Source: an uncultured Lachnospiraceae bacterium
Lineage (GTDB): Bacteria; Bacillota; Clostridia; Lachnospirales; Lachnospiraceae
NCBI GenBank assembly: GCA_900316855.1
Contig: ONEK01000004.1
Coordinates: forward strand, 60,535 to 124,534
Direction of reading: 5' to 3'
Length of the DNA stretch: 64,000 bases
Part shown: piece by piece, positions 43,012 through 52,132 of the stretch
How the letters are laid out: each line of letters begins with the position of its first letter
Numbering within the stretch: position 1 is the stretch's first letter
The notes under the pieces: model-generated
The model's database searches: none
What the model was told of the DNA's origin: nothing
What the model saw: only the letters and a program-made list of their open reading frames with translations
Position numbers and translations under genes: made by a program

Positions 43012-44796
43012 TCAGCCCGTTCGAAGCACGAACAGCGGAAGACTTTCCGGATCGTATTCGCACAGAAGCTCCGCAAGCAGACGGTAGTATTTGAAGTGAA
43101 GCTGGTTCCAGGTCTGGTTGTGCCCCCTGCAGACGAAGACAAGCATACCTTTCCCGCCGTGCCTTGCAAGGTCCAGAATCAGGACGGAATGGATATCCTG
43201 CTGCAGCAGGTCCTGTTCCTGTGCCGCGTACGTCCCCGGCAGTGATTCGATATTGTTCAGTACCACCATGCCGGAATGAAGGAGTGGCGACAGATCCGCG
43301 TGCACGAAGGCATTGACCGCGTCCACCTGTTCTGGTTTTTCGATGGAATGAGTTCCCTGGATGCACTTGAGCGTGCCTTCCTCCCCGCTGTACAGCATGA
43401 CACAGGGGATCTGAAACCTCCGGGAGAATTCATCCAGCAGGGCATGCAGTTCCGGCTTCTCCCCGTAATGCAGCCGGTACGCCGCGTTGACGATGAAATC
43501 CGCAGGACCGTTCTCCTCGCGGGAATCTGTCTCCCCGGCGAGTGCTTTGCGCGCCTTGATTTCTTCGAGGCTTCCGTGCTTGGCCGGTGTGTAGTAGATA
43601 TAACGGTTGCGCCCCTTCTCCTTGCCCCGGTACAGGCAGAAATCCGCGAGCGTGAACAGGTCATCGTAGTTCTCCGCATGGACAGGATACGATGCTCCGC
43701 CGATTGTCACCGTGACGGGCGTATTGCCGCCGGGACCCATGCCGGGGAAAGCGGCACGAACCATATTCTTGATATTGCCGAACACCTTGCGGACAATAGC
43801 TTCCTCCGAGGTGTTGAGCACCACCAGAAATTCATCGCCGCCGATCCTGCCGGCAGCTCCGGTATCTCCGACCTCTTCCTCGATGATGCCGGCCGTTTCC
43901 CGGATGACGTCATCGCCGCGGCGGTGACCGTAGGTATCATTCACATTCTTGAAAAAGTCTATGTCAACAATGCCGATCGTGGTATTTTCCAGATTGCCGC
44001 GGCTGATTCTCTCCTTTGCAAGTCCTGTGATATCATTCTTGCCAAGGAGCCCTGTCAGCTGGTCCCGGGTATACAGCTCCACCGGGTTCAGCTCCTCCTG
44101 ACGGCACAGGTGGATGATCCCGACGCTCTCCTGGGCCTCTCCGTGGTGGTAAACCACTGTGCCACGGATCAGAGTGTGCGCAGCATTCAGATCTCCCGAC
44201 ACAAGGTTCTGCGGGATATCCTCCGAGAACCGGCGCGTTCCCTCCTTCAGGTGCTGCAGGATGTTGTGAATCTGCAGCTTTGCGGACTCTCCTGCGCAAA
44301 TCCCCAGAGCCTCTTCGAATGCCTCCGGGGTGTAAGGGCCTTTGTCCAGGAAGTTTTCCCGGCTTCCATACACGGTGACAGTCTGGTTTGCCGGGCTGAA
44401 TATGAAATAAATATCCTCATTCAGTACCCGGATCGCGTCAAAGGCCGCCATCCGCAGGGACAGCTTCTCGTGCCGCTCCAGAAGCTCCCGTACCCGGACG
44501 AGCAGCATATGAACCCGGTCCGCGTCCTGCCTGCCCAGAATCCTGAATGCCACGTGATGAATGATTCCGTCCTCGCCCGGCATATGAACAAGATGCCATG
44601 CATGGTCTTCCTGTTCCAGTGCCTGCAGGAATTCCGGCCTGTCCTCCTGGTCCAGGTACTCCTCAAAGGGTGAGAATATGTCGTTTTGCAGCAGCGGGTA
44701 GCCGTCGTAGTCTGCCATGATCAGCCGGTGGTCACTGCGATTGATAATGATAAGATGAAACGCGTTGTCCTGCATGGTGTAAATCTCCCCCGACAT
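43012..44796 (-). CDS. GGDEF-domain diguanylate cyclase with PAS-like and GAF-like regions
   Basis: A 594-residue protein with no membrane segment. Residues 1-240 contain two PAS-like sensory regions; 245-400 is a GGDEF domain with metal Asp in VDIDFFKNVNDTYGH (278 and 287 region) and intact GGDEF (319-323); the C-terminal 160 residues look GAF-like. The inhibitory RxxD site expected five residues before GGDEF is absent, so product feedback at that site is unlikely. The start is ambiguous: ATG 44796 has AGGGAG nearby, and the ATG seven codons later has GGGGGAG 9 bases upstream. No EAL or PilZ gene is close. Confidence 0.88.
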   Translation of the reverse strand: MSGEIYTMQDNAFHLIIINRSDHRLIMADYDGYPLLQNDIFSPFEEYLDQEDRPEFLQALEQEDHAWHLVHMPGEDGIIHHVAFRILGRQDADRVHMLLVRVRELLERHEKLSLRMAAFDAIRVLNEDIYFIFSPANQTVTVYGSRENFLDKGPYTPEAFEEALGICAGESAKLQIHNILQHLKEGTRRFSEDIPQNLVSGDLNAAHTLIRGTVVYHHGEAQESVGIIHLCRQEELNPVELYTRDQLTGLLGKNDITGLAKERISRGNLENTTIGIVDIDFFKNVNDTYGHRRGDDVIRETAGIIEEEVGDTGAAGRIGGDEFLVVLNTSEEAIVRKVFGNIKNMVRAAFPGMGPGGNTPVTVTIGGASYPVHAENYDDLFTLADFCLYRGKEKGRNRYIYYTPAKHGSLEEIKARKALAGETDSREENGPADFIVNAAYRLHYGEKPELHALLDEFSRRFQIPCVMLYSGEEGTLKCIQGTHSIEKPEQVDAVNAFVHADLSPLLHSGMVVLNNIESLPGTYAAQEQDLLQQDIHSVLILDLARHGGKGMLVFVCRGHNQTWNQLHFKYYRLLAELLCEYDPESLPLFVLRTG

Positions 44797-44840
44797 CCGT
44801 CTCCCTTAAGTCTATCACATTTTACATGCAATGCCTTCTC

Positions 44841-46364
44841 TCAGGCGTCCAGCACTCTGCGTGCTGCAGAAGCGTCATAGACAACCTGCGATGCTTTCTC
44901 CGTCTCGATCCGGTACAGCGCATTGGCCGCCAGATGCTCCGCCGCCTGCTCCAGGTCGCGGACACCGGTTGTTCCCTGCACTCTTTCGATAACCAGGTCT
45001 GCCGCCTCGTCGGTCAGGACACACTCGTCAGGCTGCATGCCCATGCGCCGCAGCACCTTCGGCAGGGAAAACTTCAGGAGAATGGTCTTTTTCTCCTCCT
45101 TCGTGTAATCCGGAATGTCAATCACCGCAAACCGGCTCATGAGCGGCGCGCTGATCCTTGACTTGTCATTCGCCGTCGCAATCGGGTAAACGCCGCCTGT
45201 CGGGATCATGCACTCCATGTAATTGTCCGTAAAGCCGATATTGTCCAGCAGCGTCAGCAGTGCATCCGCGGGATTTCCGCCGCCCGCGCCGTTTGCATCC
45301 GCCTTGTCGAGCTCATTGATGATAAAGACCAGATTGGACTGTCCGGCCGCATAGAAGGCCTCCATGATGGAGCCCGGCTTTGCGTTGGCATAGACACGGG
45401 ATGACCCCGCAAGCTGCTCGGAATCATGGATCGAGCTCATGTCCAGCGACGTCCACGGAAGCTTCAGAATCCGGGCGACCGCATAGGCTGCCTGAGACTT
45501 CCCGGTACCGGCAGGCCCCGCGAGCAGCAGTCCGTAGGATGGCAGGGTATGCGTCCGGTTGATCTGGATGATGGTCTCAATGATCCGCTGCTTGACATTC
45601 TCCATGCCGTACAGCTCCTCGTCCAGGATGCGCCTTGCCTCCGCAGGATCAATGGATTCGAAGTAATCTCCCTTCCATTGGATATCCAGCATAATGGACA
45701 GGGCCCGCTGTGCGTGGCGGCGCTCCTCGGGCGACACCTCTCGCGATTTCGCTACCGCCAGGTTCCTGCGTGCCCACAGACGGATATTCTGCGGCAGGGT
45801 ATTGCCGGCGCAGGACAGGAAGTCCGTAATGCTCTGCAGGCTGGTGAGCTTCATATCATCGCCCTCGAGGTCCTCTTCCTCCTCATCCACGACATCCGCA
45901 AGTGCACGGGAAGACAGAAGGCGGCGGATCATGAACTGCAGGAAGCCGTCCTCCGCGGACAGCTTCGCCTCACCGCCCGAATCCACCTCCCGGATTTTAT
46001 AGACATGGAAGCCGTCCTGCCCCAGCCGGCCGGACAGACGGACGTTGATTTCATTATCCCCCAGCCATTTCAGGAGCGCGGTAAACCTGGAATCAATCCG
46101 CAGGATGTCCGCCAGCTGCGGCTGTCCGCCGGCCTGCGTGAACCGGAAAGCTGTCCGCTTATCCGGGCTCAGAAAATTCCCGCTCACATGATGGAGCAGT
46201 GCACCTGCTTCATTGGCCAGCACCATTATCGGGTGCTCCGCGTCCGCCTCCTCACTGTCCGAATCAAAAACGACATAGGTGCATACCGCACCGGAAACCG
46301 CGTTGTCCTGCGGTTTTACATCCGGGTCGTTCCCGGAACTGAAATCAAACATCAGGGATGACAT
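44841..46364 (-). CDS. Lon-like AAA+ ATPase without protease domain
   Basis: A 507-residue protein. The N-terminal ~240 residues are not recognisable and include an acidic stretch (DVVDEEEEDLEGDD). The AAA+ module (about 245-500) resembles that of Lon: ELYGMENVKQRIIETI, Walker A GPAGTGKS (283-290), sensor 1 Asn in ATAND, sensor 2-like region GVRDLEQAAEHL. The Walker B aspartate is replaced by Asn (FIINELDK where Lon has LLDEIDK). No Lon Ser-Lys protease domain follows. Its ATG begins two bases after the alpha-glucosidase stop, with GTGAGGT inside that gene as SD, so the two are translationally coupled. Function unknown; an unfolding or remodelling role is inference. Confidence 0.75.
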   Translation of the reverse strand: MSSLMFDFSSGNDPDVKPQDNAVSGAVCTYVVFDSDSEEADAEHPIMVLANEAGALLHHVSGNFLSPDKRTAFRFTQAGGQPQLADILRIDSRFTALLKWLGDNEINVRLSGRLGQDGFHVYKIREVDSGGEAKLSAEDGFLQFMIRRLLSSRALADVVDEEEEDLEGDDMKLTSLQSITDFLSCAGNTLPQNIRLWARRNLAVAKSREVSPEERRHAQRALSIMLDIQWKGDYFESIDPAEARRILDEELYGMENVKQRIIETIIQINRTHTLPSYGLLLAGPAGTGKSQAAYAVARILKLPWTSLDMSSIHDSEQLAGSSRVYANAKPGSIMEAFYAAGQSNLVFIINELDKADANGAGGGNPADALLTLLDNIGFTDNYMECMIPTGGVYPIATANDKSRISAPLMSRFAVIDIPDYTKEEKKTILLKFSLPKVLRRMGMQPDECVLTDEAADLVIERVQGTTGVRDLEQAAEHLAANALYRIETEKASQVVYDASAARRVLDA

Positions 46365-46366
46365 AG

Positions 46367-47950
46367 TTACCTCACGATCATAAACGACTGCGCTTCCAGG
46401 GTGATGCCCTCTGCCGCAGCGCCTCCCCCGCCGATGCAAAAGAGCGGTTCCGCGCTTTTGTGTCCCGCCAGCTGATCCGGCACCTGAGACAGCTCTTCCC
46501 ACGGCACCGTGACGGCACTGCCGGAAGGGTTGACACCCAGAAGCAGGCTTCCCCTGCGATACAGAAACGGGCAGGACTCCTTCTTCGCGTATACAACAGC
46601 AAACTCCCCGTCTGCCTTCAGGTCATCCTGTGCATGCCTCAGCTGCAGGATGTCCTGCACGGTATGGTACAGGGAATCCGGATCCGCCTCCGCGTCCTCG
46701 ACGGTTGCCGCGTCTTCCGAGGGATCGACCGGCAGGTAAAGCTTCGCTGCATCCGCCGTGGAAAAGCCGAGATTCCTCCCGTGATTCCACTGCATGGGCG
46801 TACGGGTGCCGGTTCTCGTATAGCCGCCTTCCTTCGTCGGAAGATCCTCGAAATAGGGAATGCCGATCTCGTCCCCGTAATAAAGGAACGGCACACCCGG
46901 CAGGGTGAACAGGAACGCATACGCAAGCTTCCTCTCCCGCTCTGTCAGGGTCCTGCTCATACGCGGCGTATCATGGTTGCATGTGATAAAGGCGATATAG
47001 CCGTGGCCCTTCACAGCCTCATAGTCCGACAGGAACTGCGGAAGGAACCGTTCGATATCCCCTCCGGCATCCTTCCGGAAAAAGCTCCGGTCCGGTCCCT
47101 CCGTCTCATTGTCACGAACCAGGGTATTATAAGCCTTGCCGGGATGATCCAGGTAGAAATCCATGTTAAAGTGCGCACCGAGGACCGCCTGCTTCGGATT
47201 GCTCCACTCCGATACGAGGGCCGCTTCCGGATATTCCTCATCGATCACACGGCGCAGATCTCTCCAGACCTCTGCAGTCCCGGATTTGCTGTCATCGTCA
47301 TCCTTGACGAGAGAGTCGGCCATGTCAACACGGAAGCCGTCACACCCATGCGAGAGCCAGAACCGCATCACATCCTTCATGGCTTCCCGGGTCCTGTGCG
47401 GCTCCGGGTCATCCAGACCGTCCTGCCAGGGAGCCGTCACGGTGCCAAACCCGTAATTCAGCGCAGGCTGGCACTTGAAGAAATTCAGCATATAGGTTCC
47501 GTTCCGCTCGCACTCACCGGCGATGTAAGGGTGTCCCTGCATGCCGGCGATCCACAGGTCAGACCAGATGTAACGGCCGGAATATTCGTTGTGCCCTGCC
47601 CTGCCGCTCTCGCGAAACCAGGCATGTTCCTCGGACGTGTGTCCCGGCACCAGATCCAGGAAAACGTGCATGCTCCTTCTGTGCGCTTCATCGAATAAAC
47701 GGTACAGATCCTCGTTCGTGCCATAGCGCGGCGCCACGCTCTTGTAGTCGCGAACGTCATAGCCCGCATCCTTAAAAGGGGAATCGTAGCAGGGATTGAT
47801 CCACAGCGCATTGCAGCCGAGGTTCTTAATATAATCGAGTCTTTCGATGATCCCCTCGAAATCCCCGATGCCGTCGCCGTTGGTATCCTGGAAACTCTGC
47901 GGGTATATTTCATAAAACACTGCGTCATTGAGCCATTTCGGACCGGACAT
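46367..47950 (-). CDS. GH13 alpha-glucosidase (oligo-1,6-glucosidase/sucrase-like), intracellular
   Basis: A 527-residue enzyme without signal peptide. GH13 motifs: LDLVPGHTS, CDGFRVDMAD (nucleophile Asp), LVSEWSNP (acid/base Glu) and ITCNHDTPR. The N-terminal MSGPKWLNDAVFYEIYPQSFQDTNGDGIGD is typical of alpha-glucosidases in maltodextrin clusters. It would release glucose from imported oligosaccharides. SD is GAGGA 9-10 bases before the ATG. Confidence 0.9.
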   Translation of the reverse strand: MSGPKWLNDAVFYEIYPQSFQDTNGDGIGDFEGIIERLDYIKNLGCNALWINPCYDSPFKDAGYDVRDYKSVAPRYGTNEDLYRLFDEAHRRSMHVFLDLVPGHTSEEHAWFRESGRAGHNEYSGRYIWSDLWIAGMQGHPYIAGECERNGTYMLNFFKCQPALNYGFGTVTAPWQDGLDDPEPHRTREAMKDVMRFWLSHGCDGFRVDMADSLVKDDDDSKSGTAEVWRDLRRVIDEEYPEAALVSEWSNPKQAVLGAHFNMDFYLDHPGKAYNTLVRDNETEGPDRSFFRKDAGGDIERFLPQFLSDYEAVKGHGYIAFITCNHDTPRMSRTLTERERKLAYAFLFTLPGVPFLYYGDEIGIPYFEDLPTKEGGYTRTGTRTPMQWNHGRNLGFSTADAAKLYLPVDPSEDAATVEDAEADPDSLYHTVQDILQLRHAQDDLKADGEFAVVYAKKESCPFLYRRGSLLLGVNPSGSAVTVPWEELSQVPDQLAGHKSAEPLFCIGGGGAAAEGITLEAQSFMIVR

Positions 47951-47998
47951 AATATTTATTCCTCGCTTTTCTGATCATGCTGACAGGTGATGATTTGG

Positions 47999-49633
47999 TC
48001 ATCTGGTAAACACCGCGATCCCGCGCCCCGGCAGGGTGACGGTGTTACCCTCCTGCACCGCGGGATCCTCCCCCGTTACAAGGTACGAGGACAGGTGCCG
48101 GACCGGTGCCTGTGCCTTCGCAAGGTCCAGGGTCTGCGGATCCTCTCCCGTGTTGATCACGATCATCACGGTTTCCATTTTAGAATCCTGTGCGGTTCTG
48201 GTAAAGGCACAGATCGTTTTGCCCTGCAGGCCTTCCACCGGCGTCGTCTTCCCCCGTGCAATCACGGGATAGGCATTCCTCAGCCGGATCGCCGCACGGT
48301 AGTAGTTAACGATGGAGGCCGGGTCCGGATCCTGGCTTTCGAGTGAGCCGAATTTCATATCCGGCATCTCCATTTCCTCCGGCCCCGTGCACATGCCTTC
48401 TCCCTCCGCGTTATCGAGCCACTGCATCGGGGCACGCTTGTTTTCGTCCCTGCCGGAACCCTTCATGCCGAGCTCCTCGCCGTAATACACGAAGGCATTT
48501 CCCTGCATCAGCAGGTTCATGGCACCGGCGAGCTTCGTCTCCGAACCGTCATCGTAGGCGTAATAGCCGGCACTTCGCGCCATATCGTGATTGGTATAGA
48601 ACGGGGCATTGATATAGTTTTCGGAAACGGACGAATAGAGCTGCTCCTCCTTCGCCATCGCCTCCGCAAAGTACGAAGCGTTCTTTCCGCCCTTTACAAC
48701 GGAGGCAATGACCCCGTCCTGCCCGGCAAAGTCGAAGTCGAAAAATGAATCCACACCGCTCTCATAATACCGGCTGTATTCCGCGGAGGACGTCCAGGCT
48801 TCTCCCACAAGATAGGCGTCCGGATTGACGGATTTCACCGTCTCATTGAGCCAGGAGAGGAAGCGGATATTGCTGCTGCGGTCATCTGTGTAATAGGATG
48901 TGACCGCGTCCAGGCGAAATCCGTCCACACCCCGGCTCAGCCAGAAACGCACAATCTCCTGAATCTCGCCCCGCACAGCCGGGGAATCCAGATTTAAATC
49001 AGGCATGCCGGACCAGAAACGGGCTTCATAATACCAGTCGGAATCCGCAAGAGGCTCATACCCCGTCTGCTGCTCCCGGCTGAAGTTGTAATAATCCACA
49101 TAGGGACACACCCTGACATCCGGATCTTCCCCGTCAGGGAGACTTTGCAGGTAATCTGCCGCCTGTACGAACCAGGGATGCTCCACAGAGGTATGATTCA
49201 ATGCAAGGTCCATGATGTAACGGATACCGCGCGCATGACACTCCAGCACCAGCTCATCGAGGTCATCCAGCGTACCATACTCCGGATCGATGGACTCATA
49301 ATCCGTGGCATCATATTTGTGATACGTCGGTGAGGGGAACACAGGCATCGTCCACAGTTCCGTGCAGCCAAGGTCTTCCGTCGTTTCGTCATCACCGTCA
49401 TTGATGTAGTCCAGCCTCCGGATCAGACCCTTCAGGTCCCCGATCCCGTCCCCGTCGCTGTCCCGGAACGAATAGACGAAGACCTCGTAACAGGTCCGGT
49501 AATCATCATCCGTCTGTACGGCTTTCAGTTCCATGGCGGGGACAGCCGCCTTCTTTCCGCACCCGTCAAGGCTGACTGTCAGCATGAGGGCGGCAAGTCC
49601 CGCGGCACATCTCCTGTATAATTTCCGTTTCAT
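47999..49633 (-). CDS. Secreted alpha-amylase lipoprotein (GH13)
   Basis: A 544-residue enzyme with a lipoprotein signal peptide (MKRKLYRRCAAGLAALMLTV, lipobox LDGC). GH13 motifs: MDLALNHTS, VDGFRLDAVTSY, LVGEAWTS and YTNHDMARSAG. It is surface-anchored and would generate the maltodextrins bound by MalE. The start MKRK at 49633 is preferred because GGAGGG lies 12 bases upstream; the longer forms begin inside or at that ribosome site. It precedes the alpha-glucosidase in the operon. Confidence 0.9.
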   Translation of the reverse strand: MKRKLYRRCAAGLAALMLTVSLDGCGKKAAVPAMELKAVQTDDDYRTCYEVFVYSFRDSDGDGIGDLKGLIRRLDYINDGDDETTEDLGCTELWTMPVFPSPTYHKYDATDYESIDPEYGTLDDLDELVLECHARGIRYIMDLALNHTSVEHPWFVQAADYLQSLPDGEDPDVRVCPYVDYYNFSREQQTGYEPLADSDWYYEARFWSGMPDLNLDSPAVRGEIQEIVRFWLSRGVDGFRLDAVTSYYTDDRSSNIRFLSWLNETVKSVNPDAYLVGEAWTSSAEYSRYYESGVDSFFDFDFAGQDGVIASVVKGGKNASYFAEAMAKEEQLYSSVSENYINAPFYTNHDMARSAGYYAYDDGSETKLAGAMNLLMQGNAFVYYGEELGMKGSGRDENKRAPMQWLDNAEGEGMCTGPEEMEMPDMKFGSLESQDPDPASIVNYYRAAIRLRNAYPVIARGKTTPVEGLQGKTICAFTRTAQDSKMETVMIVINTGEDPQTLDLAKAQAPVRHLSSYLVTGEDPAVQEGNTVTLPGRGIAVFTR

Positions 49634-49656
49634 GGGGTTATTCATCCCTCCCTGCA

Positions 49657-49810
49657 CAATTTTCGCACTGCGTGTGAACGGTCAGGGCGGATGAAATCGC
49701 CCTGACCGGCATCATCTCGAGTCTTTCAGACTCTCGATGATGAGCGGTCGCCACAGAGCCGTCTCTGCATGCAAGCATGCTCGACGGCTTCGTGGCTCGT
49801 CGCCTTCACA
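49657..49810. repeat. Multi-hairpin intergenic repeat, copy E
   Basis: Same architecture as copy B: TGTGAA (49673-49678) and TTCACA (49805-49810) enclose three hairpins. Stem sequences differ but pairing holds: GTCAGGGCG/CGCCCTGAC, GAGTC/GACTC within CATCATC/GATGATG, and a third of CCAC-GAGCCGT-GCATGC/GCATGC-ACGGCT-GTGG. Flanking constants GATGAGCGGTCGCCA and TGGCTCGTCGC are kept. Confidence 0.85.
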
Positions 49811-49812
49811 AG

Positions 49813-49840
49813 AAAAGCCGGGAGAAATCTCTTCTCCCGG
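49813..49840 (-). terminator. Terminator of the GH35 gene
   Basis: CCGGGAGAA/TTCTCCCGG stem, followed on the minus strand by CTTTTC and then directly by repeat copy E. Confidence 0.85.
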
Positions 49841-49856
49841 CATGCTTCATGTCTGA

Positions 49857-52037
49857 TTACAGTGATAGCGGAAGCTGATAAACACATTCCGTGGAAACGT
49901 CGTTCAGTCTCATGGCACGTCCGTCCTGCATCGCAGGCCAGTCCTGCAGGTAGACCTTCGTATCCTCGTGCAGAGCACGAATCCGGAAATCCACAACCGC
50001 CGCTCCGTCGGAGGAGAACCGCTTCAGGTCTGTCTCCCACACCTGCCCTGTATAGAAATTATCCGCAATCAGGTTCCCGTCCTGAAACATTTCCGCTGTG
50101 AACCCGTCGTAATCAATGAGCGCGAGCACCTGCCGTGTCTCCGCCGGAATACCGGCTGCCTCCAGACGGTAAATGGCGGCTTCCGCCGATTCCCCCTCCT
50201 TCTCCACGCGCCGGATAACAGGATTCCACACTTTCTGAGCCGCCGTAAAGGCAGCAAGGGAGTTACTGTCGATGATGAGGGCATCCTCCATCGCAAGCGG
50301 TGCCGCATACCGGTATCCCTCCGGCACGCTCCCCGGCGCCGGATAGGCAAGGATCACAGGATAACACAGAACCCGAACACAAACGCGGAGCGTCAGCTGC
50401 CCGTCAGCTGCCTGCATGAGGTCACCCTCCGGCGCGATGAGCAGTGTCTCTGTCCCGTGCAGGTTCACCTTCATCGCATGAAGCGCCTGCTCTTCCGTAA
50501 GCGTAAGGATACGGATTCCGGAGCAGTCTCCCTCCAGCTCGTAAGACGGATCCGTTCCCTCCTTCGTCCAGAAGACATACGTATCCTTCTGCCCGTCAGA
50601 GCCGTGAAGGATGCACAGAGGGGTTGCCTTCGCCTGCTTCAGGACCGCCTTTCCCAGCTTCAGATGAAACGGCCAGAAGAAGTAATCCCCGTCCTGCACG
50701 TCCACGGCACCGAAATCCTCCAGAACCCGTCCGCCTTCGTCCCGGGCACAGAGTCTTTCGTTCCGGTGCTCCGCCATGGGGTAGCGGCGCTGGTAATTGT
50801 TGACGAAGTAATAGCCCTGATCCGTTTCATGGTCATAGCGCACCGCAGACCGCAGCGACTGCAGATCCGCCGGCGTCTCCGGGTTCCCCGGCTGGGGAAT
50901 ATACTGCGTCCTGCAGAACTCCTCCCCGAAGTCATGGATCATCATGGCGTACACTTTGATCCTGCGGAAGGTATCCGACAGCTGGCCGTATTCCTTTATG
51001 GGCGCGTTGAAATCATAGGATTTCACCGGCAGGTCATTGGGATATCCCGTCTCACGGGATTCCTGCAATGTGGAGAGCTTCCCCTCCGGGTTCGTCCCGC
51101 CGTGGTACATGTAATAGCCCAGCAGGTTGACCCCGCTCCCGAGCTTTGCCAGTGTCATAGCCTGGATATCGCGCCCGCTGGCGACACATCTGCGGTGGCG
51201 AGTCACCTGAAGACCGCCGCCCAGCTCCGCCGTCAGATAGGGAAAATCAGCGTAGGAGAACGTGACGCCCTCCCCTATGCCATGGTCCGAGCCGATACCG
51301 TGGTCATTGCGTTCCTTCGTAAAGACATAATTGCCTGACGGTTCGATTTCCGTCAGTCTCTGGTCCCACGGTGCTTCCGCGTAGCCGCCCATGACCGGCA
51401 GCATGCCGCCTGTTACGGCGCCGCCCCAACCTGTTGCGGTATAGAGCGGAACGAGAAAGCCTGCTTCCTCCGCCAGCCTGCGGAGTGTGCGCATATGCTG
51501 CTCCCCGGCTTCCCCCGTCTGACCGCCGACATGGCCGTATTCGTTTTCAATCTGGATGCCAAGGATCGGACCGTCATCACTAAGCAGCAGGCCCTTTACC
51601 TGCGCAAAGATCTGCGCGTAGAATCTCCGGACATAATCCAGATACACCGGATCATCCGTCCGGAGCCTTGCCTTTCCTTCCTTCTCCAGCTGTACGAGCC
51701 AGTCCGGGAAGCCTCCGTTACGCACCTCACCGTGCGCCCAGGGACCGATGCGCAGGATGCAGTGCAGGCCGCACCGCTTTACCGTCTCCATGAAGGCATG
51801 CAGGTCGCGGCAGCCCGTAAAGTCAAACTGTCCCTCGATTTCCTCATGGTGGATCCAGATGGTATAGGCAGAGACAATGTCCACTCCGCCCGCCTTCATC
51901 TTCAGGAGCTCCTCTTCCCAGTCCTGACTGCGGACCCTGGAATAATGAATCTCTCCCATGATGGGGAACCACGGAGTCCCGTCCACCGTCAGGTACTCGG
52001 GTGTGTATGTGATTTCGCTGTTCCTGTTAATCTTCAT
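49857..52037 (-). CDS. GH35 beta-galactosidase
   Basis: A 726-residue cytoplasmic enzyme. The TIM barrel has the GH35 acid/base motif IQIENEYGH and nucleophile Glu in LTAELGGG; the N-terminal WFPIMGEIHYSRV, RIGPWAHGEVRNGGFP and YMYHGGTNPEG also fit. Its C-terminal ~250 residues form beta domains. No SD precedes the ATG; instead TTGACA and, 17 bp on, TATGAA overlap the start codon. Translation may be leaderless or coupled to the upstream LacI transcript. Its place between malEFG and amylase genes suggests this operon also handles galactosides. Confidence 0.87.
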   Translation of the reverse strand: MKINRNSEITYTPEYLTVDGTPWFPIMGEIHYSRVRSQDWEEELLKMKAGGVDIVSAYTIWIHHEEIEGQFDFTGCRDLHAFMETVKRCGLHCILRIGPWAHGEVRNGGFPDWLVQLEKEGKARLRTDDPVYLDYVRRFYAQIFAQVKGLLLSDDGPILGIQIENEYGHVGGQTGEAGEQHMRTLRRLAEEAGFLVPLYTATGWGGAVTGGMLPVMGGYAEAPWDQRLTEIEPSGNYVFTKERNDHGIGSDHGIGEGVTFSYADFPYLTAELGGGLQVTRHRRCVASGRDIQAMTLAKLGSGVNLLGYYMYHGGTNPEGKLSTLQESRETGYPNDLPVKSYDFNAPIKEYGQLSDTFRRIKVYAMMIHDFGEEFCRTQYIPQPGNPETPADLQSLRSAVRYDHETDQGYYFVNNYQRRYPMAEHRNERLCARDEGGRVLEDFGAVDVQDGDYFFWPFHLKLGKAVLKQAKATPLCILHGSDGQKDTYVFWTKEGTDPSYELEGDCSGIRILTLTEEQALHAMKVNLHGTETLLIAPEGDLMQAADGQLTLRVCVRVLCYPVILAYPAPGSVPEGYRYAAPLAMEDALIIDSNSLAAFTAAQKVWNPVIRRVEKEGESAEAAIYRLEAAGIPAETRQVLALIDYDGFTAEMFQDGNLIADNFYTGQVWETDLKRFSSDGAAVVDFRIRALHEDTKVYLQDWPAMQDGRAMRLNDVSTECVYQLPLSL

Positions 52038-52048
52038 ATAATTAAGTA

Positions 52049-52105
52049 ATTAAGGTGTCAAAAGTATTTTTCAAGGCAAAATGAGATACGAATTGCTTCG
52101 CAGCT
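52049..52105. repeat. Short dispersed repeat in the GH35 leader
   Basis: ATTAAGGTGTCAAAAG (52049-52064) matches 23218-23233 exactly. TACGAATTGCTTCGCAGC (52087-52104) is the inverse of the GCTGCGAAGCAATTCGTA at 60495-60512. Confidence 0.55.
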
Positions 52106-52132
52106 ACACGGTTTTCACGGTCCGGTACGTCT

